The notes below the pieces were generated by a model. That model made no database searches. It was not told the origin of the DNA and saw only the letters and a program-made list of their open reading frames with translations. Below are positions 17,029 through 25,152 of a stretch of DNA of 64,000 nt, one piece after another. The stretch is from the NCBI RefSeq assembly GCF_036250675.1, contig NZ_CP109592.1:682001-746000 (forward strand), in the 5' to 3' direction. The position numbers and the translations under genes are program-made. Source of the DNA: Streptomyces sp. NBC_01689 (GTDB lineage: Bacteria; Actinomycetota; Actinomycetes; Streptomycetales; Streptomycetaceae). Positions within the stretch are counted from its first letter, which is position 1. Every line of letters starts with the position of its first letter.

Positions 17029-17896
17029 TCAGGTGTGTGCGAACGCCCGGAGCGCGCGGCTGGTCACCGCGCCCTCCGGCACTGAGATCGTGCATGACGT
17101 CCACCTGTCCGGGTCGGGGAGCGAGGGGCATGCCCCGGAAAGATCGGGGCGGCCTACTTCTCCGCCGCTTCCTCGCGAGGGCTTCCTCGCGCGGGCGCGG
17201 CGGGCGACCACAGGTGACCACCGCGGCCTCTCCCGGATAGGTGCGCAGGGGCACCTCGTGCGCCTGGAAGAGCTGTGTGGTGAAGGTGGTCGGTCCGCAG
17301 GTGTCCGGCACGAGGATGAACCGCTCCTTGCCGGCTTGTTCGAGTTCGAGCGGAGCGCCCTCCCCCGCGTCCGGGCTGACGACGACGATCGGCTCGACAT
17401 CGTTGACCCGGTGCTCGAAGCGCGGCATCGCGGTCACCGCCGGGATGAGGATGATGTCCAGCTCCCCCGCCAGCAGCGATGCCCGCAGGTCCTGCATGTT
17501 CGCCTCGCGCAGCACGAGGTCGCGGGCGACGGGCAGGTCACGGACCTCGCCGAACGTCCGGCGATCAGGTGGGTGCCGATCAGCGGGGACACACCCGTGC
17601 GGATCGTCCGCTCACCGGGTTCGGTCAGCCGCCTGGCCTCCGCCGCGACGGCGTCGAGCGCTATCAGGGCACGGTCGATCAGAGGCAGGATCCGGGCACC
17701 GAAGGCCGTCTGGGTCACGCCACGCGGCGGCCGGTCGAAGAGCCGGCCGCCCAGGCGCTCCTCCAGCTTGGCGACGCCGTTGGAGAGGGCCGGCTGTGTG
17801 ACGCCGTACGCGCGCGGCCGCACTGAAGGACTTGGTCTCGGCGACCGCCCGCGCGTACCGGAGCCCTTCGGGATTCAGGCGATCGGTCAGGCCCAT
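17029..17896 (-). pseudogene. LysR-family regulator, frameshifted and 3'-degenerate
   Basis: Reading starts at ATG 17896 (MGLTDRLNPEGLRYARAV). After SAAAR near 17822 the frame must shift by two bases (a lost GC in a GC run) to continue AYGVTQPALSNGVAKLEERL. Near 17560 a further single-base loss after THLIA is needed to reach FGEVRDLPVARDLVLREANM and the effector domain. After TYPGEAA (about 17225) similarity fades. It cannot give a full regulator as it stands. Sequencing error in GC-rich DNA is an alternative for the two shifts, but not for the lost C-terminus. Confidence 0.7.
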
Positions 17897-18020
17897 GCCT
17901 CGTCGCTCCGTTCCCTCCCGCCCTCCGCCGGGCCGTATCCCCTCCGCGTGGAAGGGCGGCCCTGCTGATCGACCATAACCGGAAGCGATACGGATCGTGG
18001 CGGAGAGACCGATGACGTCA

Positions 18021-18063
18021 TGCCGGAGGCCCGGACCGCTCCCCACGGTCCGGGCCTCCGGCA
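18021..18063 (-). terminator. terminator after the duplicated small-protein gene
   Basis: There is a perfect 18-bp stem (TGCCGGAGGCCCGGACCG) with a seven-base loop, 31 bases past the stop. Confidence 0.8.
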
Positions 18064-18093
18064 GGCGCGACGGTGTTCACCGCCGGGACGACA

Positions 18094-18366
18094 TCAGACG
18101 GTGGGGACTCCGCCGGAGTTCCGCACCTCGGACAGCGCCCGCTTGATGGTGACCTTCGCGAAGTAGCCGGCACCGAAGAAGATGCACTGGACCACGTACC
18201 AGAACTTCTCCGCGCCGGTCATCTCGACCAGTCCGTACTCGCTCAGCGCCTTCTTCACCGGGACCTTCTGGAAGTAGGCCGCGCCGAAGTAGATACAACC
18301 CAGGACGTACCAGAACTTCTCCCAGGACGTGTTGGTGCCCTGACCGAGGTACTGCCGTTCCGCCAT
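18094..18366 (-). CDS. small protein with two tandem aromatic repeats
   Basis: This 90-residue protein starts MAERQYLGQG and then contains the same 33-residue unit twice: EKFWYVLGCIYFGAAYF.KV..KKALSE (about 15-45) and EKFWYVVQCIFFGAGYF.KV..KRALSE (about 51-81). Each unit has an aromatic, Cys-containing hydrophobic stretch of about 17 residues followed by a basic helix, suggesting membrane-associated hairpins. I recognise no function. The internal duplication is clear at protein level. The gene has its own terminator and sits next to an integrase remnant. Confidence 0.75.
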   Translation of the reverse strand: MAERQYLGQGTNTSWEKFWYVLGCIYFGAAYFQKVPVKKALSEYGLVEMTGAEKFWYVVQCIFFGAGYFAKVTIKRALSEVRNSGGVPTV

Positions 18367-18765
18367 GACGTTCTCTGCCTTCCGATAACCATGTGGATCC
18401 GGGGAATCACCCCGACCCCCGGCCCCTTGCGGGCAGGCTCGGACCACGGCCATGCGCAGGCGTGGAAGCCTGACGGCATGCCGGAGCTCGAGTCGAGATG
18501 GCGTGGGTGATGCGCACTTGTCACAGTGTCGGTCGCCAAAAGACGACCAGCCCCCCCGGGCGTGTGCAAGCCGTATCTTAGGACACCGGAGCCTCAACAT
18601 CACCATGGGATACGCCTTGGCCAGGAGTGAAGCTCCCCACTTCGGTCGGTGGGCGGCGCCGGAGCCCTTCAGGCCGTCAAGTCCGCGTCGGTCCTTGGCC
18701 CCTGACCCGGGCTCCGGACACCCGTCCCCCGATGGGCTCGAACCGCCCCTCGAAGAAAGGGGTGT
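18367..18765. other. intergenic region with mobile-element traces
   Basis: This holds the upstream region of the duplicated small protein (minus strand), a tyrosine-recombinase tail fragment and a short hairpin-like segment GAAGCTCCCCAC near 18629-18640. No intact gene is present. Confidence 0.45.
18572..18643 (+). pseudogene. C-terminal remnant of a tyrosine recombinase (integrase)
   Basis: The frame reads RILGHRSLNITMGYALARS, matching the LGHxSxxxTxxYA box that holds the last catalytic His and the nucleophile Tyr of phage-type integrases. Upstream sequence in the frame is not integrase-like, so only the tail survives. The fragment is short, so the call is tentative. It contains a TTA leucine codon, rare in streptomycetes. 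Confidence 0.4.
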
Positions 18766-19410
18766 TCACTCGGGCCGCGCTCCGGTCGGACGACGGTAGG
18801 CGCCGTGCCACCAGATCAGGGCGAGTTCACGGGCGAAGGCGGCGTCGCCGCCACCGTCGTCGACCTGGATGTGGTGGGCGATCGCCTGGGCGCCGCCCCA
18901 GACGATGATCCGGCTGGCGGCAACGGCGTCGACGTCGGCCCCCGTGGAGCCGGCGGCCTGCTCGGAAAGCACGGTCCGCAGCGTCGCCTCCTCGAAACTC
19001 TCCAGGTCGGCGGTGTAGAAGTCGCCGACCGCCGAGTCGTAGGACGCGGCTTCCCTGACCGCCGTGAGCACACTCTGGTGGGCACGGTGGATGGCCATCA
19101 CTTCCTCGAAGAACCGGGTGAGCCGGTCGGGCCCGCCCTCTCCCGGGGCCGGGTCCCACTGCCGTGCCAGCGCCAGCAGTGCTTCCCGCAGATCGTCGGT
19201 GAGCCGTACCAGGACGTCCGACTTTCCCTGGAAGTGCGCGTAGAAGGTGGCCCGGGACACCCCCGCCTCCTCAAGGATCTGCTGGACGCTGATCTCCGAG
19301 AAGGCCTCGCCCGAATCGAGCAGGCGCTCCAGTGTGGACATCACCTGCGCCCGGGTCGCGGCCGAACGCGCTGAGTGATGTCCGGCCTGGCGTCGGGTCA
19401 CGGGTCTCAT
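18766..19410 (-). CDS. TetR family regulator (EthR-like C-terminal domain)
   Basis: This 214-residue repressor has a helix-turn-helix at about 40-60 (ISVQQILEEAGVSRATFYAHF) and an all-helical effector domain like that of EthR-type proteins. It is preceded by a basic N-terminal arm (MRPVTRRQAGHHSARSAAT). The SDR gene at 19631 lies 220 bases upstream on the same strand and could be a target, but no shared palindrome was seen. Ligand and target are unknown. Confidence 0.85.
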   Translation of the reverse strand: MRPVTRRQAGHHSARSAATRAQVMSTLERLLDSGEAFSEISVQQILEEAGVSRATFYAHFQGKSDVLVRLTDDLREALLALARQWDPAPGEGGPDRLTRFFEEVMAIHRAHQSVLTAVREAASYDSAVGDFYTADLESFEEATLRTVLSEQAAGSTGADVDAVAASRIIVWGGAQAIAHHIQVDDGGGDAAFARELALIWWHGAYRRPTGARPE

Positions 19411-19630
19411 GGGGCACCTTCCAGTCTGTTCCTGTGCTCGGACCGACCCGTTCCCGGCGGGGGCATCCCGGTCACGGCATCGGTCGGTCCCGGCCGCGTC
19501 CCTCCTCCGCGAAACTCCGGCAATCCCCAGTCCCGCTCAGGGAGAGACGGCCACGTACACGACAGGGGGCACGGCTACGGCTCCGTACGGAGGTCGGACC
19601 GGCCCCCCGGCACGTACGGAGAGCTCTGAG

Positions 19631-20566
19631 TCAGCGCACCACCGGAAGGGCATGGTCCCACAGCCGGTCGGCGGCACCGGGATCGACGGACCACTTCGCC
19701 ACGCCCGCCGGCACGTCGGGACCGCCGTCGACGACCTCCGATTCCTGGTTGTCCTCGAAGTACCGCCCGCTCACGCCGTCGAGGAGCGGCGACGCGGCCA
19801 GCAGCACCGAAGTGGCCGCCCCTTGGGCCGGATTCTTGAAGTAGTCGGGCGTGACGAGGTTGCCGTCCGCGTCCAGAGCGCCGAGCGCCTGCAGAGTCTC
19901 CCGGTCGAGGTGACGTGCCAGATTGGTGTGGATCCACCCCGGCGCGCAGGCGTTGGCGGTGATGCCGTGTTCGGCCCACCGGCGGCTGATGCCGACGGCG
20001 AGCAGCACGTCGGCGGTCTTCGACTGCGCGTAGGCGACGAACGGATCGTAGGGACGGCGCTCGAACTGCGGGTCGTCGAAGTCGAAGCCCGCCCGCAACT
20101 GGGCACCTGAACTCACCACGACCACACGCGGCTTCTCGGTCTGCCGCAGCGCGTCCTCCAGGCCTACCGCCAGCGCGAAGTGACCCAGATAGTTGGTGGC
20201 GAGCTGCATCTCCCAGCCCTGTGCGTTGACTTGGCGGGTCGGGAGCATCATCACGCCGGCGTTGGCGACCAGGCCGTCCAGGGGCCCGCTCCACGCGTCG
20301 CAGAACGAACGGACGGAGGCCAGGTCGCCGAGGTCCAGGGCGACAGCCTCCGTTCCCGGGAGCTCCTTGACCAGCGGCTCCGCGGCGGCGGGATCGCGGG
20401 TGGCGACGGTCACCCGCGCTCCCGCCCCGGCGAGGGCCCGCACCGTCTCGACGCCCAGCCCGGAGGAGCCTCCGGTGACGATCATCCGGCGCCCGCTCAG
20501 ATCGACACCGTCGAGCACCTCCGCGGCGGTGGCGCGCTTCCCGAACGGTGTGGTTGTCAGTGTCAT
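19631..20566 (-). CDS. short-chain dehydrogenase/reductase
   Basis: This 311-residue NAD(P)-dependent oxidoreductase is similar in layout to retinol-dehydrogenase/protochlorophyllide-type SDRs. The cofactor loop TGGSSGLG is at 31-38, NAG at 102-104, a catalytic Ser at 152/153 and YAQSK with Tyr179 and Lys183. The ATG at 20566 has AAGGG at good distance; the ATG six bases earlier is too close to it. It is divergent from a broken hxlR gene, a common regulator-target pairing, so expression may now be unregulated. Confidence 0.9.
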   Translation of the reverse strand: MTLTTTPFGKRATAAEVLDGVDLSGRRMIVTGGSSGLGVETVRALAGAGARVTVATRDPAAAEPLVKELPGTEAVALDLGDLASVRSFCDAWSGPLDGLVANAGVMMLPTRQVNAQGWEMQLATNYLGHFALAVGLEDALRQTEKPRVVVVSSGAQLRAGFDFDDPQFERRPYDPFVAYAQSKTADVLLAVGISRRWAEHGITANACAPGWIHTNLARHLDRETLQALGALDADGNLVTPDYFKNPAQGAATSVLLAASPLLDGVSGRYFEDNQESEVVDGGPDVPAGVAKWSVDPGAADRLWDHALPVVR

Positions 20567-20947
20567 GGCCATGCCCTTCAGAGGGAGTGGTGCGTCATGT
20601 GGCCGGCGAGGTCCCTCACATCCCCTCAGCCACGACATCGAACGAGAAAAACCATACAGCATGTTCAGACATCAGTTCTGCGTGCGGCCGCGAGGCCCGG
20701 AGGACGAGGTGGACGCCCGTCCGGGCCACGCTTCCGAGGCCGCGTCCGGCCGCGGGACCGGGCCCCCTGGAGGTGCCCTGTCAGGCCTTCCCGGCCGGGG
20801 TGTCGCTGCCGTGCTCCAGTTCCTCGGCGAGGGACGACCGGGTGGACTTCCCACCGAGTTCCGAGCGGGCTCTGTACCCGGTGGCGGATTGACTGCGCAG
20901 CAGTCCCTCCGCGGGCTCACCCCGCCGCCGGACGGTCTCCTCCGAGG
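20567..20947. other. SDR/hxlR divergent region
   Basis: No intact gene is visible. The region where the hxlR start should lie reads out of frame, so the 5' end of that gene is lost or shifted. Confidence 0.4.
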
Positions 20948-21258
20948 GCCCTCGGCATCCTGGGGAACAAGTGGATGATGCTGGTCATCTTCGCTCCGGG
21001 CCCGGGCGTGCACCGCTTCTCCGAACTGCGTGACCGGATCGCGGTCATCACCCGGAAGGTCCTCACCCTCCGCGCACTGGAGCGGGACGGCCTGGCGGAG
21101 CGGACGGTCTATCCGGTGGTCCCGCCCGAGGTGGAGTACCGCTTCACGGAGCTCGGCCGGAGCCTGCTGGAATCCCTCACGGCGGTACGGGAGTGGGCGA
21201 GGCGCACGCCGACGAGGTGCTGAAGGCCCGCGACCGTGCCGAACTCGCGCGGGGCTGA
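20948..21258 (+). pseudogene. HxlR-family regulator, 5'-truncated and frameshifted
   Basis: The frame ALGILGNKWMMLVIF...HRFSELRDRI...VYPVVPPEVEYRFTELGRSLLE is a clear HxlR winged helix. It has no start codon or N-terminal cysteine segment in frame. Near 21200 the frame must shift once more to reach EAHADEVLKARDRAELARG and the natural stop at 21258. With two lesions it is unlikely to make protein. Confidence 0.65.
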
Positions 21259-21377
21259 GCCCGCCGCGACACCGTCGTGGCCCCGGGCGGACGGGCGCCG
21301 GAGCCACGTCCTGTCCTGCGAAGCAGGTGGGCGGCCGCTCCCAGGGGCCTGGTGGACGGCCGCCCCACCCCGCGTCC

Positions 21378-21422
21378 TCCGTGATGAGGGATGACGCGGG
21401 GCCCCGCACCCCTCATCACGGA
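21378..21422. terminator. bidirectional terminator between hxlR remnant and epimerase
   Basis: TCCGTGATGAGGG pairs perfectly with CCCTCATCACGGA. The 19-base loop itself contains GCGGGG/CCCCGC. Confidence 0.75.
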
Positions 21423-21429
21423 ACGGAAC

Positions 21430-21457
21430 CGGTCCGGGGTTCACGGTCCGGGGTTCA
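21430..21457. repeat. two tandem copies of a 14-base repeat
   Basis: CGGTCCGGGGTTCA occurs twice without a gap, just beyond the terminator and 22 bases past the epimerase stop. Confidence 0.7.
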
Positions 21458-21478
21458 CTCCGGCTCCGCGCTCCCCGG

Positions 21479-22333
21479 TCACAGCAACCCCGCCTCCTGC
21501 GCCGTCCACACCGACGGGACCAGCGGACGGTAGCCCAGTTCGCGACGGATGCGGGCCGTCGACATCACGCTGTGCCAGGGATCCGCCGCCTCCTTGTCGT
21601 ACGCCTCCCGCGGCACCGGCAGGCCATGGACCGTGAAGAGGTCGACCGTGGTCACCGGAGCGTCGTCGGCGATGTTGTAGACGCCGTGCGCCCCGGGCGA
21701 GTACAGCAGCCGCCGCAGGCCCTGCGCCACATCCACGTGATGGCCCATGTGCAGGCGCTGCAGGGCGGGCCAGTTCGGCGCCCACTCCATCACGTCGGTC
21801 AGGTGCGGATCCCCGTCGCCGTACACGAACGGCAGCCGTCCGATACGGAGGTCGTCCAGCCCGTCCAGCTCCCCGAGCGCGCGCTCCGCCTCCCCCTTGG
21901 ACTCGGGGTAGGCGCCCCACAGGTGCGTGCCCGGAACCGTCTCGTCGCTCTCCAGCAGCGCCCGGCCTCGCCCCGCGCCGTACACGAGTCCGGTGCTGAC
22001 CTGCACGAACCGCCGTACGCCGGAGGCCACGGCGGCCCGCCCCAGCTCGACGGCCGCGTCCCGGTTGACCGCCCGTGCCTCCTCGTCCGTCACCCCGCGG
22101 AACGCGGCGGCCACGTTCACCACCGCGTCCGCACCGGCCGTCGCCTTGCCGAGCACCTCCACGTCCCGCAGATCACCCACCACCACCTGGGCGCCGAGCC
22201 CGGCGAACGGTTCACCGCGCTCCGCGTCCCGCACCAGGACCCGCACCTCGTCACCGGGCGCCGCACTCCGCAGCAGCCTCGGTACGAACCGCCGGCCGAC
22301 CTGGCCCGTCGCACCTGTCACCAATGTCAGCAT
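21479..22333 (-). CDS. NAD-dependent epimerase/dehydratase family protein
   Basis: This 284-residue extended SDR has the nucleotide loop TGATGQVG at 6-13 and the catalytic pair Tyr142/Lys146 in AYPESK. The last third carries a substrate domain that includes GVYNIADDAPVTTVDLF. It probably acts on a nucleotide sugar or a small carbonyl compound; the substrate is not evident. It is divergent from an XRE regulator with a palindrome between them, which suggests direct control. Confidence 0.87.
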   Translation of the reverse strand: MLTLVTGATGQVGRRFVPRLLRSAAPGDEVRVLVRDAERGEPFAGLGAQVVVGDLRDVEVLGKATAGADAVVNVAAAFRGVTDEEARAVNRDAAVELGRAAVASGVRRFVQVSTGLVYGAGRGRALLESDETVPGTHLWGAYPESKGEAERALGELDGLDDLRIGRLPFVYGDGDPHLTDVMEWAPNWPALQRLHMGHHVDVAQGLRRLLYSPGAHGVYNIADDAPVTTVDLFTVHGLPVPREAYDKEAADPWHSVMSTARIRRELGYRPLVPSVWTAQEAGLL

Positions 22334-22403
22334 GGCCGCCTCCTCGTCGTCGTAGCCATGTCCGCAGCGTGCGCGGGCGACGGCGGGGACGGGAGAGACG
22401 CGG

Positions 22404-22432
22404 TTGTCCAGGGACCGGCTCTCCCTGGATAC
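22404..22432. promoter_or_regulatory. palindrome and promoter between epimerase and XRE genes
   Basis: TCCAGGGA and TCCCTGGA are separated by seven bases (22407-22429). A plus-strand promoter TTGTCC-17-GGATAC overlaps it. The likely binder is the XRE protein at 22461. Confidence 0.65.
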
Positions 22433-22460
22433 GTGTCGGGTCCCGGGGGATCCTTGGTCC

Positions 22461-23291
22461 ATGGACCGCACCGGACTGGCCGACTACCTGCGCCGCGCCC
22501 GCGCCCGCCTCACCCCCGGCGACGTGGGCCTGAACGCGGGCCCGCGACGCCGTACACCCGGCCTGCGCCGCGAGGAGGTGGCGCAGCTCGCCGGGATGTC
22601 CACGGACTACTACGCGCGCCTGGAACAGCGCCGCGGCTCGCACCCGTCGCGGCAGATGCTCACCGCGCTGGCCCGCGCCCTGCGGCTCACGGACGCCGAA
22701 CGCGACCACCTGTTCCGTCTGGCGGGTGAGGAACCGCCCCGGCCCGGGGGCTCCTCGGACCACGTACGCCCGGGACTGCTGCTGATCCTGGACCGACTGC
22801 ACGATCTTCCGGCCTCCGTGCTGAGCGACTGGGGCGAGATGCTCGCGCAGAACACGATGTCGGTGGCCCTGACCGGAGATCACACGGGGTCGAACATCAT
22901 CCGCCGGTGGTTCCTCGTGCCGGGCGCGCGGAACCTCGCTCCGCCGGAGAACCACGAGCAGCACGGCCGCGCGCACGTGGCGAGTCTGCGGACGGTCACC
23001 ACGGCCCGCCCCGACGACCCCGGGCCGACCACCCTCGTCCGCGAACTCCGTTCCAGATCACGGGAGTTCGAGGCCCTGTGGGCGGAGCATGATGTCGTGG
23101 TGCGCCGCCCGTCGCCGAAGCGGTTCCTGCACCCCGTCGTCGGCGCACTCGACCTCGACTGCGAGGTACTGCTCAGCGACGGGCACAGCCAGCAGCTCAT
23201 CGTGCACTCCGCGCGGCCCGGCACACCGACGTACGAACGGCTGGAGTTGCTCCGCGTCGTCGGTCTGCAGAACCTGACGCCCAGTCTGTAG
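22461..23291 (+). CDS. XRE family regulator with MmyB-type ligand-binding domain
   Basis: This 276-residue protein has an N-terminal Cro/CI-type helix-turn-helix (PGLRREEVAQLAGMSTDYYARLEQ) and a C-terminal PAS-like MmyB domain (about 105-270). In streptomycetes, members of this group typically sit divergent from one oxidoreductase gene and control it, probably binding a fatty acid or similar lipid. Here the divergent gene is the epimerase. The palindrome at 22407-22429 is the best operator candidate. Confidence 0.9.
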   Translation: MDRTGLADYLRRARARLTPGDVGLNAGPRRRTPGLRREEVAQLAGMSTDYYARLEQRRGSHPSRQMLTALARALRLTDAERDHLFRLAGEEPPRPGGSSDHVRPGLLLILDRLHDLPASVLSDWGEMLAQNTMSVALTGDHTGSNIIRRWFLVPGARNLAPPENHEQHGRAHVASLRTVTTARPDDPGPTTLVRELRSRSREFEALWAEHDVVVRRPSPKRFLHPVVGALDLDCEVLLSDGHSQQLIVHSARPGTPTYERLELLRVVGLQNLTPSL

Positions 23292-23663
23292 AGCGACCAA
23301 GTGGACGGCAGGACAAGGCGGTTCGCGGACAGTCCACGGGAACCCCCGGCCCCCGGACGGACACCTGGGCCGACGAGGTCAGCCCTGGCCCTGCGAAGCG
23401 TTCCGGATCGGCGTGACGGCCCGTGAGGCCTCACCCGTACGGCGTCGGGGGTGCCGGACCGGTGAACGGGCCGGGACGGACCTCACCACGCCGTCGCACC
23501 GAAGCGACCGCCTCGGCCGCCGGAGCGGTCGGCCCGGCGGGCTCCCGGTGGCTCGTCGCGCCCTCGGCTCACCCCGGTGCGCCCACGTCGAGGACCCCGG
23601 GTGTCGCGGACGTATCGAAAATCGCATACGCCCCCGCGACGGCCGCCGGTCTCCAATAGGGGC
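23292..23663. other. intergenic region, nothing recognised
   Basis: No gene or clear terminator is seen apart from a short self-complementary GTGAGGCCTCAC near 23423-23434. Confidence 0.4.
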
Positions 23664-24374
23664 ATGAACCACAACGCGTCCCCGTCGGCACTGCCCCACC
23701 GCACACGCGGGATCGTGCTGCTCACCCTGGCGGTCCTCGGTCTGGCAGGTGCGGGATTCGTCCTGCGACGGCCGCTCACCATGTCGGCTCCGATGTGCGC
23801 GGCCGGGCGGTGGCACGGATGCTTCGACACGTTCAACGGCGTGGTGCTCATGACGTTGGCCGCCGTTCCACCGGCCCTGCTGGTGGTGTGGGCGCTGGCC
23901 CATCGCCGGCGGGCCGCAGGCGCCCCGTCGGCGTGGCGGACCTCGCTGGCCGAGGTGGGCTTGGTCCTCGGGACGGCGCCGTTCCTGTGGATGACCATGA
24001 TGCCGGGCGCCGGGGCGGGCGTCGTCCCCGAACGGGTCAGTCTGGTTCCGCTGCGCGACCTGGTCACCATGGGGACCGGCGGGATCGTCGGCAACCTGCT
24101 GGTCTTCGCGTCGCTGGGGTTCTTCGCCCCGATGCGGTTCGCGGCGCTGGCGTCGGTGCCACGGATCCTGCTGCTCGGCACCGGCTGCTCGGCCCTGGTC
24201 GAGACGGCCCAGTACGTGCTGCGGCTGGACCGGGTGTCCTCCGTGGACGACGTACTGGTCAACGCCGTCGGTGCCGTACTGGCCGCTCTGGCGTCGCGTC
24301 GCTGGTGGCGCTCCACGACGCATTCTCCCTCGGCCCACGGGCGTCCGGCATCGACGACGGCATCGGGGGGCTGA
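23664..24374 (+). CDS. VanZ family membrane protein
   Basis: This 236-residue integral membrane protein has about five hydrophobic segments. The VanZ core is RVSLVPLRDLV, GNLLVFASLGFFAP and the Glu in ALVETAQYVL, followed by RVSSVDDVLVNAVGAV. VanZ proteins are linked to teicoplanin-type glycopeptide tolerance, but most genomic copies have no proven role. It is followed after 82 bases by a two-component system on the same strand, so the three may act together in envelope stress. Confidence 0.87.
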   Translation: MNHNASPSALPHRTRGIVLLTLAVLGLAGAGFVLRRPLTMSAPMCAAGRWHGCFDTFNGVVLMTLAAVPPALLVVWALAHRRRAAGAPSAWRTSLAEVGLVLGTAPFLWMTMMPGAGAGVVPERVSLVPLRDLVTMGTGGIVGNLLVFASLGFFAPMRFAALASVPRILLLGTGCSALVETAQYVLRLDRVSSVDDVLVNAVGAVLAALASRRWWRSTTHSPSAHGRPASTTASGG

Positions 24375-24456
24375 GCCGCGTGCCGGGGGCCCGCCCGCGT
24401 CACGTCCTGTGGCCTTGCATACGTCGGCGATATGTCGTGATGCCTAGGCTTCCGGC

Positions 24457-25152
24457 ATGCGTGTACTGATCGTGGAGGACGAGCCCTACCTCGCCGAGGC
24501 CGTCCGTGACGGTCTGCGGCTGGAGGCGATCGCCGCCGACATCGCGGGCGACGGCGACTCCGCCCTGGAACTGCTCGGCGTCAACTCCTACGACCTCGCG
24601 GTCCTCGACCGGGACATCCCCGGCCCCTCCGGCGACGAGGTCGCCCGCAGCATCGTCTCCTCCGGCAGTGGCATCCCGATCCTCATGCTCACCGCCGCCG
24701 ACCGGATCGACGACAAGGCCTCCGGGTTCGAGCTGGGCGCCGACGACTATCTGACCAAGCCGTTCGAACTGCGCGAGCTCGTCCTGCGGCTGAGGGCGCT
24801 CGACCGCAGGCGCGCGTACGCCCGCCCTCCGGTCCGCGAGCTGGCGGGTCTGCGCCTCGACCCCTTCCGCCGTGAGGTGTTCCGCGACGGACGCTACGTC
24901 GCGCTCACCCGCAAGCAGTTCGCCGTGCTGGAGGTCCTCGTCGCCGCCGAAGGCGGTGTCGTCAGCGCCGAGGACCTGCTGGAACGGGCCTGGGACGAGA
25001 ACGCCCACCCCTTCACCAACGCCGTCCGCATCACCGTCTCCGCACTGCGCAAACGGCTCGGCGAACCATGGATCATCGCCACCGTGGCGGGGGTCGGCTA
25101 CCGCATCGACGCCACCCCCGGCACCACCGGCCCGGGACGTGCGCGTGCGTAG
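24457..25152 (+). CDS. OmpR-family response regulator
   Basis: This 231-residue regulator has a receiver domain (1-115) with acidic pocket Glu7/Asp8 and phospho-acceptor Asp51 in VLDRDIPG, then a winged-helix effector domain (about 125-222; TRKQFAVLEVL, NAVRITVSALRKRL, GVGYRID). Its stop overlaps the sensor kinase start by a few bases, so translation is coupled. A TAGGCT box ends six bases before the ATG, suggesting a leaderless transcript. Confidence 0.93.
   Translation: MRVLIVEDEPYLAEAVRDGLRLEAIAADIAGDGDSALELLGVNSYDLAVLDRDIPGPSGDEVARSIVSSGSGIPILMLTAADRIDDKASGFELGADDYLTKPFELRELVLRLRALDRRRAYARPPVRELAGLRLDPFRREVFRDGRYVALTRKQFAVLEVLVAAEGGVVSAEDLLERAWDENAHPFTNAVRITVSALRKRLGEPWIIATVAGVGYRIDATPGTTGPGRARA

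Noticed and set aside
18629..18660. Hairpin-like GAAGCTCCCCAC segment considered as an IS200/IS605 end
   Set aside because: The complementary arm is imperfect and no TnpA or TnpB coding sequence is present.
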